DNA of 16,309 bases from an uncultured Aquimonas sp. (GTDB taxonomy: Bacteria > Pseudomonadota > Gammaproteobacteria > Xanthomonadales > Xanthomonadaceae): positions 1 to 16,309 of the forward strand of contig CAMLOR010000058.1 in the NCBI GenBank assembly GCA_946481615.1, in the 5' to 3' direction. Below the pieces are notes generated by a model, which was not told the DNA's origin, searched no databases, and worked only from the letters and a program-made list of their open reading frames with translations. Positions 7,121 through 14,947 of the stretch are shown piece by piece. Position 1 is the stretch's first letter; each line of letters opens with the position of its first letter. Both the position numbers and the translations under genes were made by a program.

Positions 7121-8328
7121 GGCTGGCGCGCCTCGAGCGCGTCGATGCGGGCGCGGATTTCGGCGATGTCGCGCTTGCGCTGCTCGACCTGCTGCGCCAG
7201 TTCCTGCACTGCCACCAGCGCCACGCCGGCGACATCGGAAGGCGCCAGGCGCGCGGGATCGGCACCGAGGCCGAAGGCGGCGTGGAAATCCTCGGCCATC
7301 GGACCGACGTGGCGTTCGTTCGCCGGGCGTCCGAGATAGCTCCACTCGAACACCGGCAGCTCGGCCACGCGCGCCAGGATCGACGGCGCGTCGACCGTTT
7401 CGATCGCGGTCTTGAGCAAGCGGCTCGAGCCCTGGCTCAGCGTGCCGGTGATCGCCAGATCGCCGTTGGGCGCCAGCGTGAACTGCGGCGTGCCGGCGCC
7501 GGTGGCGCTCAGCGTGAGATCGGCGTCGCCGGCGAGGTTCCAGCCGGTGCCCGCATCGGTGTCGCTCAGGGCCAGTTGCGCCGGGCCGTTGTTGATGAGT
7601 TCGAGCATCGTGCGCGGCTCCACCGTGCCGGCGGTTTCCTCCACGCGCACGCTCGCGGTGCCGTCGTCGCGCCGCACGTGCAGCGGCGCCGCGGCGTGCT
7701 GCAGGCCGATGCCGACGTGGCCGTTGCCGCTCAGCGCCAGGGTGTTGGTGGCCGCGTTGGGCATGATGCGGAACGACAGCTTGCTGCCGTTGGTGTTGTC
7801 GCGCACGAAGAAGTTGGCCTCGTTGCCGGCCACGTCCCAGCTCATCGGCGGGTTGCCGCCGCTTTCGTCCTGCTGCAGGCGCAGGCCCGGCGTGTCGCGG
7901 CTGAGCGTATGCAGCTCCTTGACCGGCGCGCTGGTGCCCACGCCGAGCCGGCCCAGGTCGTTGACGAACAGGCTGTTGGCGGGGGCGTTGGCGTCGAGGC
8001 GGAAGATGCGCGCGCCGGTGTCGGCGTTGTCGATCGCGAAGAACTGCTGCACGCCTTCGTTGTCGGCGTCGTTCACCACGATGCGCCAGTCGGTGGTGGG
8101 GTAACCGACCTGGCTGCTGGTGTCGAAGAAGCCCAGGCGCACCACCGTGTCCTTCAGGCGCACGGTGTCGAAGCCGAAGCTTTCGTTCAGCACGCAGGCC
8201 TCGCCGGCGCAGACGCTGCCCTGCACGATCTGGTCGTCGGGAACCACGTTGTCGGCGCCGGCGGCGCCGGCAAGCAAAGCGAGGGCGAGCGGCGCCAGGC
8301 GCGCCGCACGGAGCGAAGAAGCGGACAT
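7117..8328 (-). CDS. Secreted fibre-like protein with C-terminal peptidase S74 domain, short paralogue
   Basis: This 403-residue protein is the first gene of the three-gene secreted-protein operon. The signal peptide covers residues 1-25 (cleavage AGA/DN). The mature N-terminus begins DDQIVQGSVCAGEACV, then FGFDTVRLKDTVVRLGFFDTS and TDWRIVVND, the same module as in the longer paralogue. Repeats with LGVGTSAPVKELHTL and HVGIGLQHAAAPLHV are typical of beta-helical tail-fibre-like proteins. The S74 domain starts at SSRLLK (Ser301, Lys306), continues through GPMAEDFHAAFGLG, and is followed by a coiled coil (EQRKRDIAEIRARIDALEAR). The family works as a homotrimer. There are no capsid, tail or lysis genes nearby, so this is a bacterial surface protein rather than a prophage fibre. 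ATG 8328 is supported by AGGGGA six bases upstream. Confidence 0.85.
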   Translation of the reverse strand: MSASSLRAARLAPLALALLAGAAGADNVVPDDQIVQGSVCAGEACVLNESFGFDTVRLKDTVVRLGFFDTSSQVGYPTTDWRIVVNDADNEGVQQFFAIDNADTGARIFRLDANAPANSLFVNDLGRLGVGTSAPVKELHTLSRDTPGLRLQQDESGGNPPMSWDVAGNEANFFVRDNTNGSKLSFRIMPNAATNTLALSGNGHVGIGLQHAAAPLHVRRDDGTASVRVEETAGTVEPRTMLELINNGPAQLALSDTDAGTGWNLAGDADLTLSATGAGTPQFTLAPNGDLAITGTLSQGSSRLLKTAIETVDAPSILARVAELPVFEWSYLGRPANERHVGPMAEDFHAAFGLGADPARLAPSDVAGVALVAVQELAQQVEQRKRDIAEIRARIDALEARQP

Positions 8329-8332
8329 GAGT

Positions 8333-8357
8333 TTTCCCCTGAGACCAGTGGGGGAAA
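8333..8357 (-). promoter_or_regulatory. Possible hairpin sequestering the ribosome binding site of the S74 operon
   Basis: In the minus-strand transcript, UUUCCCC (8357-8351) can pair perfectly with GGGGAAA (8339-8333) across an 11-base loop. The 3' arm contains most of the Shine-Dalgarno AGGGGA (8340-8335) for ATG 8328, so the stem would hide the ribosome binding site of the first gene. Translation of the whole coupled operon could be controlled this way, for example by a protein, by an RNA or by temperature. That is inference; the sequence shows only the pairing potential. Confidence 0.4.
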
Positions 8358-8385
8358 CTTAGCACCGTGCGGCGCGCCCGGCTGT

Positions 8386-8400
8386 AGGAATTTGTTTCCT
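8386..8400. promoter_or_regulatory. Short inverted repeat upstream of the S74 operon, candidate operator
   Basis: AGGAA (8386-8390) and TTCCT (8396-8400) form perfect 5-bp arms around TTTGT, in the only AT-rich patch of the 158-base gap between ubiB (ends 8487) and the first S74 gene (starts 8328). I see no convincing -35/-10 pair. The rest of the gap holds the 14-bp GC palindrome at 8439-8452, without a T-run, which could be a weak terminator for ubiB, and nothing else recognisable. Confidence 0.25.
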
Positions 8401-8486
8401 CGCGCGTCAGTGCGGCGGCTGCGCGTGCATGAGGAACGCGCGGGCGCCCGCGTCCGTCGAGGTGCCCCGGATCCGACCGGCGACCT

Positions 8487-10154
8487 TCAGCGCCGCCGCG
8501 GCCACGCCGCGAGGAAGGCGCCGAAGGCACCCGCGACCGCGATCCACACGGCGGCCGGCAGGCGCAGCACGATCGGTCCGCCGGCTTCGAGACCGTAAAG
8601 CACGGCGCCAACGATCATCAGCGCGCTGCCCAGGATGGCGTAGACCACCTGGCGCTGCGCCTCGCGCGCGATGCGCGTGAGCTGGGCGATGTCGCGCGAT
8701 TCCATGTGCAGCGAGTGCTTGCCTTCCACCTGCTGCGCCAGCCAGTCGTGCAGCAGGCGCGGCATGTCGGGGGCGCGCGTGATGAGTTCGGGCAGGCGCT
8801 TGCGGAACTCGCGCGCCAGCTGCGCCGGCGAATAGCGCTCGCGCAGGATGGTTTCCAGCACGGGGCGCGCCACGGCCCAGATGTCGAGTCTGGGGTCGAG
8901 CAGGCGGCCGACGCCTTCGATGTTGAGCAGCGTCTTCTGCAGCAGGATCAGCTGCGGCTGCAGCGTCAGTTCGTAACGCTGCGCGGTGCGGAACAGCTTG
9001 ACCAGCACCTCGGCCAGCGAGATGTCGGACAGCGGCCGCGTGAAATACGGCTCGCAGACCGCGCGCGCCGCGGCTTCCAGCTCGTCGATGCGGATGTGGC
9101 GCGGCATCCAGCCGGCCTCCACGTGCAGTTCGGCGATGCGGCGGTAATCGCGCTGGAAGATCGCCATGAAGTTTTCGGCGAGGTAGTACTGATCCTGCGC
9201 CGAGAGCTGGCCCATGATGCCGAAGTCGAGCGCGATGAAGCGCGGATTCTTCGGATTCGAAGGATCGACCCAGATGTTGCCGGCGTGCGCATCGGCGTGG
9301 AAGAAATTGTCGCGGAAGACCTGGGTATAGAAGACCCGCACGCCTTTCGCCGAGAGCACCTTGCGGTCGACGCCGGCGGCATCGAGCGCGGCGATGTCGT
9401 TGCTCGGGATGCCGCGCACGCGCTCGAGCGTAAGCACGCTTTCGCCGGTGTGGCTCCAGAACACCTCGGGCACGTAGAGATCGTCGCTGCCCAGCCAATG
9501 GCGGCGCAGCAGCGAGGCGTTGGCGCCTTCGCGCTGCAGGTCGAGCTCGCCGCGCAGCGTCACCTCGATCTCGGTGACGACTTCGTTGGGGCGGATCTTG
9601 TCGGCGTTGGGGTGCGTTCGTTCGACGAGGCTGGCCAGCGTGCGCAGCAGCGCGATGTCGCCGGCGATCTGCTTTTCGATGCCGGGGCGCAGCACCTTCA
9701 CCACCACTTCGCGGCCGGGATCGCCGTGCAGGCGCGCGGCGTGCACCTGCGCGATCGAGGCCGAGGCCAGCGGGGTTTCGTCGAACTCGGCGTAGAGCGC
9801 TGCGATCGGCTGCCCCAGCGCGCGCTCCACCATGCAGCGCGCGGTCTCGCCGTCGAAGGGCGCGACGCGGTCCTGCAGCAGGGTCAGTTCGTCGGCGATG
9901 TCGAGCGGGACGATGTCGCGGCGGGTCGAGAGGATCTGGCCGAACTTCACGAAGATCGGGCCGAGCTCCTGCAAGGCCATGCGCAGACGCGCGCCGCGCG
10001 GAAGCTCGGCCACTTCGGCGCGCGCCGCGGGCACGAAGGGCTTGAGCAGCGCGAGGCGGCGTTCGAGCGGCGTGCCTTCGAGCAGCGCATCGAGGCGCCA
10101 GCGCAGCACGACGCGCGCGATCTGCAACAGACGGAGGGAGCCGCGGGTGAGCAT
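8487..10154 (-). CDS. ubiB: UbiB, ubiquinone biosynthesis atypical kinase/ATPase
   Basis: This 555-residue protein of the ABC1/ADCK (UbiB) family is needed for ubiquinone biosynthesis, where it supports the membrane-bound Ubi hydroxylation steps. Diagnostic residues are present: the KxGQ motif as VKFGQ (Lys70-Gln73), the Ala-rich nucleotide loop [11 protein letters not shown] (130-140), Lys153 in [17 protein letters not shown] (286-293) and DFG (310-312). Two hydrophobic helices end the protein (about 500-552), as usual for UbiB. ATG 10154 gives [19 protein letters not shown], in line with Xanthomonas-type N-termini; GTG 10163 would add three residues. No clear ribosome binding site is visible for either. 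It lies alone, between the REPIN at 10190-10291 and the S74 operon, without ubiE or ubiJ beside it. Confidence 0.95.
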   Translation of the reverse strand: MLTRGSLRLLQIARVVLRWRLDALLEGTPLERRLALLKPFVPAARAEVAELPRGARLRMALQELGPIFVKFGQILSTRRDIVPLDIADELTLLQDRVAPFDGETARCMVERALGQPIAALYAEFDETPLASASIAQVHAARLHGDPGREVVVKVLRPGIEKQIAGDIALLRTLASLVERTHPNADKIRPNEVVTEIEVTLRGELDLQREGANASLLRRHWLGSDDLYVPEVFWSHTGESVLTLERVRGIPSNDIAALDAAGVDRKVLSAKGVRVFYTQVFRDNFFHADAHAGNIWVDPSNPKNPRFIALDFGIMGQLSAQDQYYLAENFMAIFQRDYRRIAELHVEAGWMPRHIRIDELEAAARAVCEPYFTRPLSDISLAEVLVKLFRTAQRYELTLQPQLILLQKTLLNIEGVGRLLDPRLDIWAVARPVLETILRERYSPAQLAREFRKRLPELITRAPDMPRLLHDWLAQQVEGKHSLHMESRDIAQLTRIAREAQRQVVYAILGSALMIVGAVLYGLEAGGPIVLRLPAAVWIAVAGAFGAFLAAWPRRR

Positions 10155-10189
10155 GGGCGGCACTTTGCCACAAGAGCGGTGAAGACCGG

Positions 10190-10291
10190 GGCGGCGGATT
10201 CGACAGGCTCACCGCGAACGGGAGGAGAGGTTGAAGAGCGAATCCAGGTCCCGCGACCACCGTTCACGGTGAGCCTGTCGAATCCGCCGCC
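10190..10291. repeat. REPIN-like inverted repeat between dadA-like gene and ubiB
   Basis: The arms 10190-10221 and 10260-10291 are 32 bp each and complementary with a single mismatch (CCGCGAACGG against CCGTTCACGG). The centre is a 38-base non-palindromic spacer. The arm core, TTCGACAGGCTCACCG, is a widespread proteobacterial REP sequence and differs from the repeat at 4168-4248, so two REP classes coexist. It begins 5 bases after the dadA-like stop (10297) and ends 35 bases before the ubiB start, filling nearly the whole gap. It may stabilise or end the upstream transcript. No RAYT transposase gene is visible nearby. Confidence 0.85.
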
Positions 10292-10296
10292 AAGTC

Positions 10297-11529
10297 CTAT
10301 GCGAACCGCGCCAGCCGATACGGCTCCACGTCGATGCTCGTCGCCACGCCCGCCACCATCTCTCCGATCACCTGCCCCGTGATCGCCGATTGCGTGACAC
10401 CCAGATGACCATGCCCGGTCGCCAGCCACAACCGTTCGCCGAGGCGGTCGATCACCGGCAGCGAATCCGGCGTGCAGGGTCGATAACCGGCCCATTCCGA
10501 CGACGGTGGACCCGCCAGCGCGGGAAACAGGCGGCGTGCATCCTCGTCGCGGCGATGGATCCAGCCGAAGTGGGCCGGGCTGCCGAGCGTGGTGAGTTCC
10601 TTGATGCTGGTCATGCGGATGCCGTCGCTCATCGGCGACACCACCATGTAGCGCTCGGCCCACAGCGTGGGCCGCCGCACCACGTTTGGCTGCGGTGCGT
10701 ACATCAAGTGGTAGCCGCGCGCGGCCGCCATCGGGATCGATACGCCCAGCGGTTGCAGCAGCTCGTTGCTCCATGCACCCGCCGCGATCACCGCATGGGC
10801 CGCGTCCACCGGGCCCGTGTCGGTGTGCAAGGTCACCCCTTCCGCTCGCGCATCCACGCGCTGCACACGCGCGGCGACGGTCTTCGCACCGCGCGCAGTC
10901 AGCGTATCGGCGAGGCGGCGGCAGAAGCCGCCCGGATCCGCCAGGGCGAGCGCATCGCGCTGGAACACGCCATGCCGGAATTGCAGACCAAGACCGGGCT
11001 CGAGTGCCAACAGCCCTGCGCGGTCGAGCACATCGTGGCGCACGCCGCGTTCGCGCATCAGCGTGCGTTCCCATTCGCCGCGCGCGAAAGTCTCGTCCTC
11101 GCTGTACACGTGCAGATAGCCGGTCTCGGCGAGCAGATCTTCGGCACCGATGTCGTGCGCCATCGCCAGCCACGGCGCGCGCGTCGCGCTGTTGATCGCG
11201 TGCATCGCGTCGATCAGCGGCAGGATGGCGCTGCGGTCGCCGTACCGCACGAAGCGCCACAGCCAGCCGGCGTAGGCGGGCAGCCGCGGCAGATCGAGCT
11301 TGAGCGGCGCATCGCGGTCGAACAGCATGCGCACCGCCTTGCCCAGGATACCGGGCGTCGACTGCGGCAGCACATTGCCCACCGAAATCGAGCCGGCGTT
11401 GCCGTACGAGGTTTCGCGGCCCGGGCCGCTGGCATCCACCAGCACGCAGCGATAGCCGCGCTGCATCAGATGATGCGCGCAGGCCAGGCCCACGATGCCG
11501 CTGCCCAGCACCGCCACATCCGCGTTCAT
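10297..11529 (-). CDS. DadA-type FAD-dependent D-amino-acid dehydrogenase
   Basis: This 410-residue flavoprotein of the DAO superfamily resembles DadA (E. coli about 432). It has an N-terminal Rossmann motif, VLGSGIVGLACAHHL (GxGxxG at 9-14). The DadA-like stretch ETSYGNAGSISVGNVLPQSTPGILGKA corresponds to SFANAG...P in DadA, and the C-terminal FAD contact LWLATGHGHLGVTQSAITG corresponds to NTGHGTLGWT. Such enzymes oxidise D-Ala and other D-amino acids to 2-oxo acids plus ammonia, passing electrons to the quinone pool at the inner membrane. The start ATG overlaps the dipeptidase-fusion stop (ATGA), so translation is coupled, and D-Ala freed by that enzyme is the likely substrate. No alanine racemase (dadX) or Lrp site is visible. 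D-hydroxyproline or another D-amino acid remains possible. Confidence 0.85.
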   Translation of the reverse strand: MNADVAVLGSGIVGLACAHHLMQRGYRCVLVDASGPGRETSYGNAGSISVGNVLPQSTPGILGKAVRMLFDRDAPLKLDLPRLPAYAGWLWRFVRYGDRSAILPLIDAMHAINSATRAPWLAMAHDIGAEDLLAETGYLHVYSEDETFARGEWERTLMRERGVRHDVLDRAGLLALEPGLGLQFRHGVFQRDALALADPGGFCRRLADTLTARGAKTVAARVQRVDARAEGVTLHTDTGPVDAAHAVIAAGAWSNELLQPLGVSIPMAAARGYHLMYAPQPNVVRRPTLWAERYMVVSPMSDGIRMTSIKELTTLGSPAHFGWIHRRDEDARRLFPALAGPPSSEWAGYRPCTPDSLPVIDRLGERLWLATGHGHLGVTQSAITGQVIGEMVAGVATSIDVEPYRLARFA

Positions 11530-13664
11530 CGGATCGGGAAGTCGTAGGCCTGGGTGGCGGGCGGATCGAGCGGCAGCGTGTAGTGCCACCACTCCATCGC
11601 GTAGTTCACGAAGCCGGCGGCCTGCATGGCATCGCGCAGGCGGTGGCGGTTGGCGCGCTGTTCTTCGCTCGCCTGCGGCGAATCGGTGTTGGCGCGCGGG
11701 TCGAAGAAATCGAAAGGCGTGCCCATGTCGAGCGGCTGGCAGCGCGGGTCGCAGCGCTGCAGCGTGAGGTCGACGGTGGCGCCGCGGCTGTGGCCGGATT
11801 TCTCGGCGATGTAGTCCGGCACCAGCGCGGTCTTGTCGAGCGCGGGATAGAACGCGTCCTTGGTGCGCCGGTCCTTGTCGTCCCTGGCCCAGCGCATGAA
11901 ATGCGCGACGGCCCGTTCGGGGCGATAGCAATCGTGGAGGCGCAGGCGATAGCCCTGCGGGCGCAGCGCCTCTTCGACCTTCGCCAGCGCGTCGGCGGCG
12001 GCCGGCAGCAACAGGCACTTCTCCGCCTCGTAGCCTTCGATGCGCGCCCCCACGAAGTTGTCGCGGCCGGCGTACTTCATGTCGAGATCGAGATCCGGCA
12101 CGCGCGTGGCCACGTCCACCAGCGGCGAGGCGCCGCAGTCGCGCACGCGCACGAAGGCGAGGTCCTGGTAGTCGTAGCTGAAGTCGGCGTCTGGATCGAC
12201 CAGCGTCATCGTGAGCTTGCCGCCGTCGGCGAAGTGCAGCCAGGCTTCGGCGTCGACGCTGGCTTCGTTCCAGTCGACCAGCCACGCATCGCCCACGCGC
12301 TGCACCTGGCCGGTGAGCTGCGGCGATTTGTGCGAGCGCCACTCCACTTTGTCGTCGAGCGCGCAGATCGAGGCTTCGCCGAACCACGGATCGCGGTACA
12401 CGCCGAGCCTCTCGCGCAGCTGCGCCGGCGTCGCCGGCACACGTTGTGTGGTGTCGGTGCGGGTCGCGGTGTCGGCCTTCTGCGCCGCCGCGGCCTGCTG
12501 CGCCATCTCGTCGGCGTAGGCCGCCACCGTCTTCGCGTCCGCGCGCCGGGTGAAGTGTGCAATCAGGGCCTGATTGAGCACGACGCGCGCTTCGCCGCCG
12601 TTGCCGTTGATCAGGATCACCCAGCCGGTCTTGGTTTCCGGCAGCAGGTCGAGATAGGAATACATGCCGGCCAACGTGCCGGTGTGCGCGGCCTTGAACT
12701 GGCCATTGGCATCGGAAAGTCGCCAGCCGTAGCCGTAGGAATAGAAGTTCGCGTCTTCCCAGCGGCGCGTGGAATCCGACAGCGGCAGCGGCATGTGCGG
12801 CGTCCACACCGCGGCGCGCTGCTCGGCCGAGAGCCACTCGCCGGGCACCAGCCAGGCCTTGGCCCAGGTCAGCATGTCGTCCAGGCTGCAGCGGATGCCG
12901 CCCGCGGCAGCCGAGGTGCTGGTCGGCACGGTGCGCTCGTCGAGGCGGATCGGTTCGTTCGCGCCACCCACGAGCATGTGCGGCTGCGCGACATTGCCGA
13001 CGGCCTTGGCATCGAAGCCACCGGCCTGGCAGCGCGCCATGCCCAGCGGCGCGAACACCTCGCGCTGCATCAGGTGTTCGTAAGGCGCACCGCCCGCGGC
13101 GGCGGCCACTTCGCCCGCCACGATGTAGAGGATGTTGTCGTAGGCGTAGTGACTGCGGAAGCTGTGCGTGGGCTTGAGGTAGGCGAGGCCCGCGATCACG
13201 TCGGCGCGCGTGAAGACGTTCGGCTCCGGCCACAGCATCAGATCGCCCGCACCGAGCCCCAGGCCGCTGTTGTGGATCAGCAGATCGCGCACCTGCATCT
13301 GCTCGGTGACCCATGGATCGAACATGCGGAACTGCGGCAGGTGCTTGCGGACCGGATCGTCCCAGCGCAGCTTGCCCTGGTCGACCAGTCGCGCCAGCAG
13401 GGCGGTGGTCATGGCCTTGCTGTTGGAGGCGATCTTGAAGAGCGTGGCGCGGTCGATCTTCTTTCCGCTGCCGGCGACCAGTTCGCCTTCGGTGCGGGCG
13501 TAGACGATCTCGCCGTTCTCGATGATGCCGAGCGCCATGCCGGGCAGGCGATAGCGTTCGTAGGTTTGTTCGAACATGGTGTCGAACACCGGAACGCCCC
13601 CACCCCGGCCTTCCCCCGCGAGCGGGGGAAGGAGCAGAGCGAGGGCGAGAGCCAACCGTTTCAT
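11526..13664 (-). CDS. Fusion of serine beta-lactamase-like hydrolase and VanX/DdpX-type D-Ala-D-Ala dipeptidase
   Basis: This 712-residue exported protein has three parts. After a signal peptide (about 1-16) comes a class-C beta-lactamase-like domain (about 25-400) with SxxK as SNSK (Ser80, Lys83), YxN as YDN (175-177) and HTG (327-329) in place of KTG. The middle, about 405-510, resembles a DUF3471/Pab87-octamerisation domain (GVYRDPWFGE onward). The C-terminus, about 520-700, is a peptidase M15D domain. It has Arg581 in CYRPE, the zinc ligands His625 and Asp632 in SGHSRGATVD, and Glu691 and His694 in MEWWH, all equivalent to VanX catalytic residues. It probably hydrolyses D-Ala-D-Ala in the periplasm, while the serine domain may act on D-Ala-ended peptides or esters. 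ATG 13664 overlaps the lysA-like stop. A REP-like hairpin lies within codons about 11-19. Confidence 0.88.
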   Translation of the reverse strand: MKRLALALALLLPPLAGEGRGGGVPVFDTMFEQTYERYRLPGMALGIIENGEIVYARTEGELVAGSGKKIDRATLFKIASNSKAMTTALLARLVDQGKLRWDDPVRKHLPQFRMFDPWVTEQMQVRDLLIHNSGLGLGAGDLMLWPEPNVFTRADVIAGLAYLKPTHSFRSHYAYDNILYIVAGEVAAAAGGAPYEHLMQREVFAPLGMARCQAGGFDAKAVGNVAQPHMLVGGANEPIRLDERTVPTSTSAAAGGIRCSLDDMLTWAKAWLVPGEWLSAEQRAAVWTPHMPLPLSDSTRRWEDANFYSYGYGWRLSDANGQFKAAHTGTLAGMYSYLDLLPETKTGWVILINGNGGEARVVLNQALIAHFTRRADAKTVAAYADEMAQQAAAAQKADTATRTDTTQRVPATPAQLRERLGVYRDPWFGEASICALDDKVEWRSHKSPQLTGQVQRVGDAWLVDWNEASVDAEAWLHFADGGKLTMTLVDPDADFSYDYQDLAFVRVRDCGASPLVDVATRVPDLDLDMKYAGRDNFVGARIEGYEAEKCLLLPAAADALAKVEEALRPQGYRLRLHDCYRPERAVAHFMRWARDDKDRRTKDAFYPALDKTALVPDYIAEKSGHSRGATVDLTLQRCDPRCQPLDMGTPFDFFDPRANTDSPQASEEQRANRHRLRDAMQAAGFVNYAMEWWHYTLPLDPPATQAYDFPIR
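13609..13632. repeat. REP-like hairpin inside signal-peptide codons of the fusion gene
   Basis: CCTTCCCCCGC (13609-13619) and GCGGGGGAAGG (13622-13632) are perfect 11-bp arms around GA. The flank CCCCCACCCCGG next to it is typical of a dispersed REP class in Xanthomonadales and relatives. It translates to part of LLPPLAGEGRGGG at the end of the signal peptide of the dipeptidase fusion. The core matches the hairpin at 1201-1216. Confidence 0.65.
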
Positions 13665-14947
13665 TCGGCGCGTTGCCAGTCGCCGGCCAGGGCTTCGCCG
13701 GCCAGCATCTGGTCGAAACTCTGGCGCTGCCGGATCACGGCGTAGCGGCCATCGTCGATCAGCACTTCGGCGGGCAGCGGGCGCGAGTTGTAGGTGGAAG
13801 CCATCGACATGCCGTAGGCACCCGCGCCGCCGATGGCGAGCAGGTCGCCGGTGGCGCAGCGCGGCAGTTCGCGCGCCTTCGCGAAGATGTCGCTGCTTTC
13901 GCACACCGGCCCGACCACGTCGTAGCGCGCGGCCGGATGCGGTTCGCCGTGCAGGGCGCGGATGTCGTGCCAGGCGCCGTAGAGGCTGGGCCGCGCGAGA
14001 TCGTTCATGGCGGCGTCCACCACCAGGAAATCGCGGCTCTCGCCCTTCTTCACGCGGATCACGCGCGTGAGCAGCAGGCCGGCTTCGGCCACGAGATAGC
14101 GGCCCGGCTCCAGCACCAGCCGGCCGTCGAAGCCTTCCAGCGCGTGGCGCACGGTTTCGCCGTAGCTGCCCACGGCCACCGGCGCTTCGTCGTCCGCGCG
14201 GTAACGCACGCCCAGGCCGCCGCCGATGTCGATGCTTTCGATGGCGTGGCCGAGCCCGCGCAATTCCAGCCACAGGTCGCGCACGCGTTCGAGCGCGCGG
14301 CGGAACGGCTCCAGCGCGACGATCTGCGAACCGATGTGCACGTGCAGCCCATCGAGGCGCACGTGGTCGAGCGCGTCGCTGGCGAGGAACCACTCGCGCG
14401 CCTCGTCCACGCTCACGCCGAACTTGTTCTCGGCGCGGCCGGTGGAAATCTTCTCGTGCGTGCCGGCATCCACGTCCGGGTTCACGCGCACCGCGGCATG
14501 CGCGACCACGCCGCGCACGGCGGCGATGCGGTCGAGCAGGCGCAGTTCGTCCTCGGATTCGACGTTGAACTTCCAGACGCCGGCTTCGAGCGCGAAATCG
14601 ATCTCGGCAGCCGTCTTGCCCACGCCCGAGAACACGATGCGGGAAGGCTCGATGCCCGCCATCAGCGCGCGGCGCAGTTCACCCGCCGAGACGATGTCGG
14701 CGCCCAGGCCCTGCTGCGCCATCAGGCGCAGCACGCCGAGCGCCGGATTGGCCTTCACCGCGAAGCAGATGGTGGGATCGAGGCCGTGGAAGGCCTCGCG
14801 CAGCGCGGCCACCCGTTGCCGGATGGCGCGCGCCGAATACACGTAGAGCGGCGTGCCCAGGCGCGCGGCCAGGGCATGCAGGTCGACGCCGTCGAGCTGC
14901 GCCGCCGCCGGCCGCGGCGGCGCAGGAATCCCCTGCCCGTCCACCAA
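13661..14947 (-). CDS. lysA: Stand-alone PLP-dependent diaminopimelate decarboxylase-like enzyme (LysA, fold type III)
   Basis: This protein of 428 residues is the usual LysA length. Family features: PLP lysine Lys65 in FAVKAN, ADIVSAGEL, the phosphate/substrate motif HVHIGSQ, GGGLGVRY, EPGRYLVAEAG, and CESSD (CESGD in most LysA) near the C-terminus, followed by GAYGMSMASTYNSRPLPAE. LysA removes CO2 from the D-centre of meso-diaminopimelate to give L-lysine. Xanthomonas relatives usually make Lys through a bifunctional aspartokinase-LysA fusion, so this copy may be an extra, catabolic one. The start is TTG 14947, directly after the receptor stop (TGA 14950-14948), or GTG 14944; there is no clear ribosome binding site, so coupled translation is likely. 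A related D-amino-acid or ornithine decarboxylase cannot be excluded. The stop overlaps the next ATG. Confidence 0.87.
   Translation of the reverse strand: MVDGQGIPAPPRPAAAQLDGVDLHALAARLGTPLYVYSARAIRQRVAALREAFHGLDPTICFAVKANPALGVLRLMAQQGLGADIVSAGELRRALMAGIEPSRIVFSGVGKTAAEIDFALEAGVWKFNVESEDELRLLDRIAAVRGVVAHAAVRVNPDVDAGTHEKISTGRAENKFGVSVDEAREWFLASDALDHVRLDGLHVHIGSQIVALEPFRRALERVRDLWLELRGLGHAIESIDIGGGLGVRYRADDEAPVAVGSYGETVRHALEGFDGRLVLEPGRYLVAEAGLLLTRVIRVKKGESRDFLVVDAAMNDLARPSLYGAWHDIRALHGEPHPAARYDVVGPVCESSDIFAKARELPRCATGDLLAIGGAGAYGMSMASTYNSRPLPAEVLIDDGRYAVIRQRQSFDQMLAGEALAGDWQRAE

Noticed and set aside
4254..8328. Prophage tail-fibre region
   Set aside because: S74 domains occur in phage fibres, but all three proteins have Sec signal peptides and no phage structural, lysis or integrase gene is present.
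8439..8452. Intrinsic terminator for ubiB at the 14-bp palindrome CGCGGGCGCCCGCG
   Set aside because: There is no T-run after it on the minus strand; it is kept only as a weak possibility in the gap description.
7099..8598. Plus-strand reading of 499 codons opposite the short S74 gene
   Set aside because: Shadow frame with His/Arg/Ala-rich composition and no recognisable domain; the minus-strand frame has a signal peptide and S74 motifs.
5588..8611. A single minus-strand reading of about 1007 codons covering both S74 genes
   Set aside because: Only the part below 7120 is S74-like. Upstream it is Arg/Ala-rich low-complexity sequence in the wrong frame over the other S74 gene and part of ubiB.
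10297..13314. Minus-strand reading of about 1005 codons ending in the DadA-like protein
   Set aside because: The first roughly 595 codons are a shadow of the dipeptidase fusion; the real gene begins at ATG 11529, with the overlap and flavin motif there.
10297..14947. Glycopeptide (vancomycin) resistance cluster
   Set aside because: A VanX-type domain is present, but there is no vanH dehydrogenase, no D-Ala-D-Lac ligase and no vanRS pair; neighbours point to D-amino-acid use.
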